DNA of 5,553 nt, taken from Bacillota bacterium. Lineage in GTDB: Bacteria > Bacillota > Clostridia > Acetivibrionales > DSM-1351. Both the position numbers and the translations under genes were made by a program. The stretch spans positions 1 to 5,553 of the forward strand of contig JAEZIV010000188.1 in assembly GCA_023436515.1 (NCBI GenBank). The letters run 5' to 3'. Of the stretch, positions 1-5,378 are shown piece by piece (within the stretch, counting starts at the first letter, position 1; each line of letters opens with the position of its first letter). The notes below the pieces were generated by a model. The model saw only the letters and a program-made list of their open reading frames with translations, had not been told where the DNA came from and did not search any database.

Positions 1-166
1 TGCAAAACCCATCCTGAGATTCAAACCTATAGCTTGCTGCTATTTCCAAAATACTCAATTTTTTTGTTAATAAATCTCTTGAAGCAGCTTTGAGACGCTG
101 CCTCCTTAAATACTCCATTGGAGCTTCTCCAGCGCATAAAAGAAACAGCCTGTGAAAGTGATAACT
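1..166 (-). pseudogene. AraC-family regulator DNA-binding domain, fragment cut at both ends
   Basis: Reading the minus strand from 166 down to 2 gives an uninterrupted frame whose product follows the AraC/XylS double helix-turn-helix closely. It begins SYHFHRLF (end of the first recognition helix), continues with AGEAPMEYLRRQRLKAA (the linker helix, usually PxxYlrrrRLxxA) and ends with LSILEIAASYRFESQDGF (the second helix-turn-helix, usually ILdIAxxyGFeSqxsF). The rest of the C-terminus lies beyond the left window edge. On the upstream side the AraC similarity stops at about 164-175, exactly where aminotransferase coding sequence begins on the other strand. The frame stays open only to a stop complementary to 224-226 and offers no Met before the one at 118-116. 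The sensor domain and first half of the first helix-turn-helix are therefore missing, and the gene is probably dead unless the junction is an assembly error. The family call is from sequence pattern and is firm; the regulated pathway cannot be told. Confidence 0.82.
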
Positions 167-1060
167 TCTAAGCCCATTCTGGCGATGCTGCCTTCTTGTC
201 TTATCAACCCGGGTGATATTACTTTAACAACAGTTCCGGGATATCCGGTCATTTCAACCTGGGCAAAGTATCTGGGTGGTCAGGTATACAATCTGCCGTT
301 AAAGGAAGAGAATAGCTTTTATCCTGATCTGAATTCTATCCCGAAGGATATACTGAAAAAGGCAAAGCTGCTATACATTAATTACCCCAATAATCCAACA
401 GGACAGGTAGCTACAATGGAATTTTACAGACAGGTTATCGACTTTGCATACAGGAACAAAATAATAGTTATTTCTGATGGAGCTTATGGAGCTTTGACTT
501 TTGAGGGAGAAAGACCTCTCAGTTTCTTATCTATAGATGGTGCTAAGGATGTTGGAGTAGAGATACATTCACTTTCCAAAGCCTTTAACATGACGGGATG
601 GAGATTAGCTTTTGTAGCTGGAAATGAAAAGATTATTAGTGCCTATGGCACTGTAAAGGATAATACTGATTCAGGACAGTTTAGAGCGATACAGAAAGCA
701 GGAATATATGCTATGGACCATCCTGAGATAACTGAAAGAATCTGTACTAAATATTCAAGACGATTTGATTTGCTGGTTAGTTCACTAAATGAGGTGGGCT
801 TTAATGCAAAAAAACCAAAGGGAACATTTTATTGCTATGTAAAATGTCCAAAAGGAACAGAAGCTGGTGAGTTCTTTAACAATGCAGCAGAAGCAGCAAA
901 ATACTTTATTGAAAAGGCTCTGGTTTCTGTTGTACCCTGGGACGATGCAGGTTCGTATTTAAGGTTTTCAGTAACCTTTGAAGCCGCATCAGAAGTAGAA
1001 GAAGCTGAGGTTATTAACGAACTGAAGAGCAGACTGGGAAAGTTGAAACTGATCTTCTAA
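152..1060 (+). pseudogene. dapL: LL-diaminopimelate aminotransferase-like gene, 5'-truncated
   Basis: This is a fold-type I PLP aminotransferase closest in pattern to DapL, which transfers an amino group from glutamate to tetrahydrodipicolinate to form LL-diaminopimelate for lysine and peptidoglycan synthesis in the cytoplasm. Counting from the GTG at 152, visible landmarks are INPGD (18-22), VPGYPV (28-33), NYPNNPTG (77-84), the pyridine-contacting Asp109, the Schiff-base lysine Lys143 in SLSKAFNMTGWR, and RFSVTF with the likely substrate-carboxylate Arg271. Family members have about 390-410 residues. Here 302 remain, and homology starts at SKPILAMLPSC, so roughly the first 100 residues, including the N-terminal substrate arm, are absent. 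The GTG has no Shine-Dalgarno sequence, and an in-frame stop (137-139) lies just upstream in sequence belonging to an opposite-strand araC fragment. The rest is open, with no stop or frameshift, so the break is recent or artefactual. A paralogue with another amino-acid substrate is possible. A functional product is unlikely. Confidence 0.85.
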
Positions 1061-1124
1061 AGCTGAAGAGATAAAACCTATTTGAGCACTTACGGATAGC
1101 ATTTCTTTACTCCATATGTTAGAA

Positions 1125-1152
1125 TTCATTTTATTAGGACAATTAGTATAAA
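1125..1152 (+). promoter_or_regulatory. possible promoter of the WYL regulator gene
   Basis: TATAAA at 1147-1152 could serve as a -10 box, with a poor -35 match TTCATT at 1125-1130 (16-bp spacer). Transcription would then begin near 1159, leaving a very short leader that still contains the ribosome binding site at 1166-1171. This would exclude the ATG at 1152 as the start. The AT-rich background makes such matches common, so this is weak. Confidence 0.3.
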
Positions 1153-1175
1153 TGTGTTTTCTGATGAGGTGGGTA

Positions 1176-2087
1176 ATGAAGCTTGACCGATTACTGGGTA
1201 TAATTACTCTGCTGTTGCAGCGTGAAAGGATTACAGCTCCTGAGCTTGCTGCAAGGTTTGAGGTATCCCGCAGAACAATTCTTCGAGATATTGATGATAT
1301 ATGTAAAGCCGGTATTCCTATTATTACTTACCAGGGTGGAGCCGGGGGAATTTCAATTGCCGAAGGCTATAAGCTGGACAAAAGTGTTTTAACCACTGAC
1401 GAATTACATAACATTATTGCCGGACTTAAAAGCCTTGGAAGTGTTTCTGATTCTACAGGAATAGAAGGATTGATTCAGAAGCTTTCTCCCAAAAACGAAG
1501 CAGTTATTTCCTTCAGGGATAGTATTCTCATTGACCTTTCATCCCATCATAAAACAAGTCTTTCGGAAAAAATAAGTCTTCTGAAATCAGCAATAAAAGA
1601 AAATAAACTTGTTCGGTTTGACTATTATTCAGAGAAGGGTCACCAAAACAGAACTATTGAACCATATTTCGTTACCTTCAGATGGACAGCGTGGTACATA
1701 TTTGGTTACTGCCAAGAAAGCAAGGGTTTTCGACTGTTCAAGCTTAACCGACTGTGGAAGCACCGAGTCCTTGATGAGATATTTACACCTAGAGAAATAC
1801 CGTCTATAGAACTTGCCATGGATTATTTTAGTGACGAAAACAAAATAACTGTATTATTTGACAAGTCAATGGAATACCGTCTTATTGAGGAGTACGGGCC
1901 GGATTGCTACCAGGTAATGGAGGATGGGAGCTTGAAATTTTCTGTCGGATATACCAACAAAGGGTACATGATGTCGTGGATTCTGGCCTTCGGTGATAAA
2001 GCAAAGGTTATTGAACCTCCTGATTTTGCTATTGATATTAAGGAAATGGCAAAAAACATTTTATTGAATTATGAACATGACATATAG
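1176..2087 (+). CDS. YafY-type HTH-WYL transcriptional regulator
   Basis: A 303-residue cytoplasmic DNA-binding regulator. Residues 3-57 form a DeoR/HTH_11-type winged helix (ITAPELAARFEVSRRTILRDIDDI at 19-42, followed by the wing QGGAGGISIAEGY). Residues about 135-215 form the WYL domain, with the name motif seen as WYI at 173-175 in TAWYIFGYC and the ligand-side segment FRLFKLNRL (185-193). The remaining residues to 303 match the WCX C-terminal extension. Length is normal for the family. The ATG at 1176 is chosen over upstream in-frame ATGs at 1152 and 1164 because the family begins MKxDRLLGI and because GAGGTG at 1166-1171 is well placed for it. WYL proteins usually sense a ligand (nucleic acid or nucleotide in studied cases) and control nearby genes, including DNA-damage and defence loci. 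The genes at 2216-3200 are the obvious candidate targets, but that is inference. Whether it represses or activates cannot be seen. Confidence 0.9.
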   Translation: MKLDRLLGIITLLLQRERITAPELAARFEVSRRTILRDIDDICKAGIPIITYQGGAGGISIAEGYKLDKSVLTTDELHNIIAGLKSLGSVSDSTGIEGLIQKLSPKNEAVISFRDSILIDLSSHHKTSLSEKISLLKSAIKENKLVRFDYYSEKGHQNRTIEPYFVTFRWTAWYIFGYCQESKGFRLFKLNRLWKHRVLDEIFTPREIPSIELAMDYFSDENKITVLFDKSMEYRLIEEYGPDCYQVMEDGSLKFSVGYTNKGYMMSWILAFGDKAKVIEPPDFAIDIKEMAKNILLNYEHDI

Positions 2088-2131
2088 TTGTCCTGTTCAG
2101 TTTGATAGAATAAAGCAAAAAAAGGCGATAA

Positions 2132-2172
2132 GCGTGAAAAATGTATTGGACAAGTCATGGAGTTTTTCACGC
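2132..2172. repeat. perfect 10-bp inverted repeat, possible operator or leader hairpin
   Basis: GCGTGAAAAA at 2132-2141 is matched by its exact complement TTTTTCACGC at 2163-2172, with a 21-nt loop. It lies between the WYL gene and the DUF3795 gene. The T-run is inside the stem rather than after it, so it does not look like an intrinsic terminator. An operator for a dimeric regulator, or an RNA hairpin in the leader, fits better. Confidence 0.6.
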
Positions 2173-2185
2173 AGTAATATTTGTG

Positions 2186-2202
2186 TACGCGCTATGCGCG
2201 TA
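2186..2202 (+). promoter_or_regulatory. GC-rich hairpin next to the DUF3795 ribosome binding site
   Basis: TACGCGC (2186-2192) and GCGCGTA (2196-2202) form a perfect 7-bp stem around the 3-nt loop TAT. It ends three bases before the GGGAG Shine-Dalgarno sequence at 2206-2210. It is far more GC-rich than its surroundings. As RNA it would be stable and could influence translation or mRNA 5' stability; as DNA it could be a protein site. No transcription start is known, so its role is inferred from position only. Confidence 0.55.
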
Positions 2203-2215
2203 GATGGGAGATAAT

Positions 2216-2491
2216 ATGATTGAATCAAGGTGTGGTCTGTTATGTAGTGAATGCTCTTATAGGGAGCCATGTAATTGTGGGGGTTGTATTGAAACGAAGG
2301 GTCATCCTTTTCATGGAGAGTGTCCTGTGGCTGCATGCTGCCAGGATAAAGGAAATACTCATTGTGGTCAATGCTGTGATATGCCCTGCAAACAACTTTA
2401 CGCATACTCCTATTTAGATAAGGAGCATGGTGATAACCCGCCGGGTACAAGGATTGAAGTACTGAAAAGGTGGGCTGTTGAAGGAAAGTGA
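2216..2491 (+). CDS. small cysteine-rich DUF3795 protein
   Basis: A 91-residue protein matching the DUF3795 pattern: it opens MIESRCGLLCSEC, then has CxCxxC (residues 19-24), GECPVAACC (34-42) and HCGQCCDMPC (49-58). Thirteen cysteines in the first 58 residues suggest metal or Fe-S binding, but the family has no assigned function that I know of. There is no signal peptide or membrane segment. The ATG at 2216 is preferred to the in-frame ATG at 2204 because GGGAG (2206-2210) sits 5 nt before it and because family members start at M-I-E-S/T-R-C. The next gene starts inside its last codons, so the two are probably co-transcribed and translationally coupled. The upstream spacer contains two inverted repeats that may regulate the pair. 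Confidence 0.87.
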   Translation: MIESRCGLLCSECSYREPCNCGGCIETKGHPFHGECPVAACCQDKGNTHCGQCCDMPCKQLYAYSYLDKEHGDNPPGTRIEVLKRWAVEGK

Positions 2492-3200
2492 AAGAGATAA
2501 GTCTTTAGAGAGGTTGAATTTGGAACAGTTATTACACTATAATGACTTTATTAACAGGGTTGAAGAACTAGGTTTTATGGCATTTTCAGATATATTACCG
2601 GGTTTTCCTTCTCTTTCTGGCGGAACACCCAAGGAAATTTGGCATACAGGTGACCCCGATTCTGACCCCTGGTCCTGGAAGGATAAAGCGGCGGATGAAA
2701 AAAAGCTGGCATTCGGCTGTATTTTGGGTGGACATAAGGGCTTTGTAGCTCCACGGTTGTACTCGTTATTTTATGCCGCCTATCATCCCGAGGAGCATAT
2801 GGAGGAGAGAAGAGCAGCCGGACATGTAAGTGAGACAGTCTGGCAGCTATGGCAGCTTTTCGAAGGCAAGAGGCTCCTAAATACCAGTGATATAAGACAG
2901 GAAATGGGTGTTACTCAAAAAAAAGGTGGGAGTAAGGTTGACAGAGCCATACAGGAGCTGCAGCAGCACTACTATATTACAGTTGCCGGAAGCAGGCGAA
3001 AGACTGATAAATTCGGACAGCCCTATGGATGGCCTGCAAATGTTTATGATAAGGTAGGGCTATGGGCTCCGCCTGAATGGTTGAAGCCGGAAGCAGGATT
3101 GAGTTCGTATGAAGCTAAGGAAAGAATACTTGATACAGCGGTAGCAATAAGTAATGGTATCAGCCGTACAGCACTGGCGAAAACACTTAGGATCGAGTAA
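2478..3200 (+). CDS. AlkZ-related winged-helix protein (putative)
   Basis: A 240-residue soluble protein. Pattern memory places it in the AlkZ-related/YhaZ-like group, typified by LPGFPSLSxxTPxxxWHTG near residues 40-58, DPWSWKDK (63-70), FGCILGGHKGFVAPRLYSLFYAA (79-101), and a winged-helix-like block at about 121-175 ending QELQQHYYITVAGSRRK. AlkZ enzymes are DNA glycosylases built from winged helices that remove crosslinked or alkylated bases. This protein is shorter than true AlkZ (about 350-400 residues), and I cannot identify the catalytic QxQ-type motif, so glycosylase activity is not claimed. The start is the TTG at 2478, with AGGTGG (2468-2473) well placed for it. It overlaps the DUF3795 gene by 14 bp, implying translational coupling. 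The next Met is residue 34, inside conserved-looking sequence. A DNA-repair or DNA-binding role is inference. Confidence 0.68.
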   Translation: MKESERDKSLERLNLEQLLHYNDFINRVEELGFMAFSDILPGFPSLSGGTPKEIWHTGDPDSDPWSWKDKAADEKKLAFGCILGGHKGFVAPRLYSLFYAAYHPEEHMEERRAAGHVSETVWQLWQLFEGKRLLNTSDIRQEMGVTQKKGGSKVDRAIQELQQHYYITVAGSRRKTDKFGQPYGWPANVYDKVGLWAPPEWLKPEAGLSSYEAKERILDTAVAISNGISRTALAKTLRIE

Positions 3201-3210
3201 GATAATGCTC

Positions 3211-3242
3211 TGCTAAGACACTAAATCTTAGCAATGCCTTTT
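3211..3242 (+). terminator. possible terminator between convergent genes
   Basis: TGCTAAGA (3211-3218) and TCTTAGCA (3226-3233) form a perfect 8-bp stem with a 7-nt loop, 10 bases after the stop of the AlkZ-related gene. A short T-run (3239-3242) follows after a 5-nt gap. The stem is AT-rich and the T-run weak and offset, so this is at best a modest intrinsic terminator. On the minus strand no T-run follows. Confidence 0.5.
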
Positions 3243-3256
3243 GTGGAGAGTTTCAG

Positions 3257-4720
3257 TTACTCTTTATACCCTTTCTCCTCAGCATGCCCTAAGAGATACA
3301 AAAAAGTATAAGCTGGAATTCTATAAATTGGTACCTTTGTCTTATATGGCAATATACCGTATGAGTCAGAGGTCTTAGTTACAACAATTGCAGCGAGGAC
3401 CTTATCCTTTTCGCTATTTGCCAATTCTACAATGGCATCATTCTGCTTTATTACTGGGTTCTCCCGGTACTTAACTTCGGCAAGAATTCTCCCCGTAGGA
3501 TTATCTACAACAACATCAATTTCCTTTGGCACCTGACCAGACTTACGGTAATAGCCTACACTTGCATGGGAAGGATAATAGAATGAAGTCAGGTGTTTAT
3601 AAACAGCCGTTTCGGCCACGAGCCCCATTTCATCAGGATTAGTCACTAAATCATTAATATCGAGCATAAGGACTGCATTTCTGATTGCCGCATCAGATAT
3701 ATAAATCTTTGGTGAAGCTTTCAAAATCATCTTGCCGGCCAATCCTATAGGCATACTTCTGTAGACTAAATTAGCTCTCTCAAGAAATTCAATGTAACTA
3801 TCTATAGTTGCTCTTGGAGTACCATCAAGTTCCTTGCTTATAGTAGAAGTATTGATAATGTTTGAGGAGTTAAAACACAGATACAAAAACACCTTTTCTA
3901 ATACCGCGGAATTCCTTATATTGAAAAGGCTTGGTATATCCCTTTTCAGCACCTTATCAACTACATCCTCCCGTAATATTCTCTGAGCACTAAAGTCGTC
4001 GTTAGACAGTACTAACTCGGGAAATCCACCTACAGTAAGGTACCTTGTAAAGTGCTTCTGTAAAGGCCCCAACAGGTGCATGATTTCTCTCTGAGTATTC
4101 TTACCCATGGAAGCAAGGGAGGTAGGTTTTACATCAACATTCATACTAGGAATGTCCTTAATACCGGCTAATTTACAGTATTCATAGAACGATAATGTAG
4201 GTACACGAATAATATTCCAACGTCCAACCCCACTATCACCAGCACCTTTCTCAATAACAGGACTGGCCGACCCAGTAGCTGTAATATATATGTGCGGCTT
4301 ACTATCATAAAATACTTTTAGATAAAGTTCCCAATTATCAGCGTACTGGATCTCGTCAAAAAACAGCCAGCATTTCTCTTCTGGAAAAATGTTAGTGGTA
4401 TATATTTCTACAAGCTCTTCAACAGAGTAAAATTTTAATATAGGGTGGTCAAAAGACACATACAAAATACTCTTTGGCTGTAAACCCTTTTGGAGCAAGC
4501 TTTGGATCATCTGATACATGATTGTTGTCTTTCCTACTCGTCTGGCACCGGAAAGCAGAGTAAATCTTCGTACAGAATTATGCTCAAGCCATCGCATTGA
4601 CTCATGGTATGCAAAACGCTTTGTGGGCTTTACCATGTCATGGGTCATTGTTCCAACACGCCACCAAGGATTATATGAATATAAAAGCTTAATAACATTT
4701 TCAACTGATGTAATTGCCAC
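3257..4720 (-). CDS. AAA-family ATPase with DUF4143/PD-(D/E)XK-like C-terminus
   Basis: A 487-residue protein of the common but poorly understood AAA_14-DUF4143 group. The N-terminus carries the YNPWWR segment (15-21). Walker A is GARRVGKT (58-65), Walker B is WLFFDEIQ with D122 and E123, and a sensor-like TGSAS lies at 149-153, followed by GRW (166-168), a possible arginine-finger region. GGFPE (231-235) and a winged-helix-like region (about 275-325) follow. The C-terminal part has E370 (GLVAETAVYKHL), D402 (PKEIDVVVD) and E415-V-K417 (AEVKYRE), the spacing of an intact PD-(D/E)XK nuclease-like core. Intact motifs suggest ATP hydrolysis linked to nucleic acid binding or cleavage, but cellular roles of the family are mostly unknown. 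The GTG start at 4720 is set by a strong ribosome binding site, GAGGTGG (complement of 4726-4732), 5 nt away. It is monocistronic within the window and convergent with the AlkZ-related gene. Such genes often sit alone and are patchily distributed, hinting at horizontal spread. Confidence 0.88.
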   Translation of the reverse strand: MAITSVENVIKLLYSYNPWWRVGTMTHDMVKPTKRFAYHESMRWLEHNSVRRFTLLSGARRVGKTTIMYQMIQSLLQKGLQPKSILYVSFDHPILKFYSVEELVEIYTTNIFPEEKCWLFFDEIQYADNWELYLKVFYDSKPHIYITATGSASPVIEKGAGDSGVGRWNIIRVPTLSFYEYCKLAGIKDIPSMNVDVKPTSLASMGKNTQREIMHLLGPLQKHFTRYLTVGGFPELVLSNDDFSAQRILREDVVDKVLKRDIPSLFNIRNSAVLEKVFLYLCFNSSNIINTSTISKELDGTPRATIDSYIEFLERANLVYRSMPIGLAGKMILKASPKIYISDAAIRNAVLMLDINDLVTNPDEMGLVAETAVYKHLTSFYYPSHASVGYYRKSGQVPKEIDVVVDNPTGRILAEVKYRENPVIKQNDAIVELANSEKDKVLAAIVVTKTSDSYGILPYKTKVPIYRIPAYTFLYLLGHAEEKGYKE

Positions 4721-4743
4721 TTAATCCACCTCGTTTTTTAAAT

Positions 4744-4772
4744 ATTATACTACTAATTAGCATTATTATCAA
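4744..4772 (-). promoter_or_regulatory. sigma-A promoter of the ATPase gene
   Basis: On the minus strand TTGATA (complement of 4767-4772) is followed after exactly 17 bp by a perfect TATAAT (complement of 4744-4749). Transcription should start near 4737, giving a leader of under 20 nt that carries the ribosome binding site at 4732-4726. This is a five-of-six plus six-of-six consensus match with ideal spacing. Confidence 0.8.
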
Positions 4773-4787
4773 CAATTATGCTAATTA
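4754..4787. promoter_or_regulatory. operator-like 10-bp inverted repeat over the ATPase promoter
   Basis: TAATTAGCAT (4754-4763) and ATGCTAATTA (4778-4787) are perfect inverted copies separated by 14 bp. One half lies inside the spacer between the -35 and -10 boxes of the ATPase promoter, and the other just upstream of the -35 box. The half-site centres are 24 bp apart, so the two sites could face similar sides of the helix. This arrangement suits a repressor; the regulator is unknown and could be the ATPase itself or an outside protein. Confidence 0.62.
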
Positions 4788-4950
4788 TACTTTACATATA
4801 ATGAACTAAAATGCAAAGTAACAATATAAAAAGAAGGTTTGATACTTGCTTTTATTTTGAAGGATTACGAATGTAATCTACGAAAATTATACATTGATGA
4901 TTTATTTTCTAGCACTTCTTCTTTAATTTCCAAATTGGTTCATGTATAAT
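4788..4950. other. AT-rich intergenic stretch without a gene
   Basis: No coding frame with a credible start and ribosome binding site is seen on either strand between the ATPase operator and the tyrS promoter. The stretch holds a small hairpin, GATTAC-GAAT-GTAATC (4863-4878), and the left arm of an 11-bp inverted repeat (4884-4894). Its base composition alone could generate both. Confidence 0.6.
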
Positions 4951-4980
4951 TTGACATTTCATTAGAGTAAAATATATAAT
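4951..4980 (+). promoter_or_regulatory. sigma-A promoter of tyrS
   Basis: A perfect TTGACA (4951-4956) and a perfect TATAAT (4975-4980) are separated by 18 bp. Transcription should begin near 4987, just before the T-box leader and about 390 bases upstream of the tyrS start codon. Confidence 0.82.
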
Positions 4981-4986
4981 AAATAA

Positions 4987-5353
4987 AACATAATTTGTAA
5001 AAGCGATGATGAGAAGATAGTCAATTATTTTTAGGTTGTAAGCATTTACATCTTAAGCTGAATTTAGCCATAATTGACTTGTAAGATTGACTGATTTCTA
5101 CAGAGAGTTCCCGGTACGGTGAGAGGGGCAGAAAACATCATTCCGAATACATCTCTGAGCATCACACCGAAAGGATAATCCAAGTAGGCTGTTGACGGAC
5201 CCCTGCACCCGTTATTGTGCTAAAGGATGGCATGCTTTTTAAGCATTAGTCCTTGATAAGGTTTACACTGCAAAGTGTTGGTAAATTGAGGTGGTACCAC
5301 GGGAATATAACTCTCGTCCTCTGAGTAATTCAGATGACGGGAGTTTTTATTTT
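4987..5353 (+). ncRNA. tyrosine T-box riboswitch leader
   Basis: This leader senses uncharged tRNA-Tyr and lets transcription proceed into tyrS when tyrosine charging is low. Stem I starts with the typical AGCGATGATGAGAAGATAG (5002-5020) and is closed by a perfect 10-bp helix, 5019-5028 with 5070-5079. The specifier is UAC at 5099-5101, followed by the usual AGAGAG. A GGTGAGA stem II motif lies at about 5118-5124, and GTAGG/GACGG/CCCGTTA stem III-type elements lie at about 5184-5216. The T-box proper, GAGGTGGTACCACGGG (5288-5303), displays UGGU (5292-5295), which pairs with the ACCA end of tRNA-Tyr (discriminator A). The antiterminator pairs GAGG 5288-5291 with 5318-5321 and ACGGGA 5299-5304 with 5312-5317. 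The same 5312-5318 bases are used by the terminator, so the two folds exclude each other. Outer limits are estimates. Confidence 0.95.
5309..5353 (+). terminator. T-box-controlled intrinsic terminator
   Basis: AACTCTCGTC (5309-5318) pairs with GACGGGAGTT (5336-5345) with one T-G wobble. An inner CTGA/TCAG helix (5321-5324 with 5330-5333) extends it. A run of five T at 5344-5348 and TTTT after it complete a classical Rho-independent terminator. It forms when tRNA-Tyr is charged and stops transcription before tyrS. Confidence 0.93.
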
Positions 5354-5378
5354 ACTAAATTTATGAAAGGAGCTTTTT

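Noticed and set aside
1053..1069. TCTTC/GAAGA repeat over the stop of the dapL-like gene as a terminator
   Set aside because: Only a 5-bp stem and no T-run follows.
1609..1809. Plus-strand 66-codon frame within the WYL gene
   Set aside because: It lies wholly inside the WYL domain coding sequence in another frame, has no ribosome binding site and resembles no family.
2132..2172. Terminator of the WYL gene
   Set aside because: The T-run is part of the stem and no T-tract follows, so the structure does not fit an intrinsic terminator.
2097..2450. Minus-strand 117-codon frame opposite the DUF3795 gene
   Set aside because: Antisense of a well-supported Cys-rich gene; its His/Tyr-rich product looks like a reverse-strand shadow.
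4518..4724. Plus-strand 68-codon frame opposite the ATPase N-terminus
   Set aside because: Antisense to the Walker A region, with no family resemblance; a shadow.
4797..4802. Plus-strand TATAAT as a promoter for a small RNA or gene after the ATPase operator
   Set aside because: No acceptable -35 box at 16-18 bp upstream and no coding frame or terminator downstream before the tyrS promoter.
4863..4878. GATTAC-GAAT-GTAATC hairpin as a regulatory element
   Set aside because: A 6-bp stem in AT-rich DNA with no adjacent gene signal; expected by chance.
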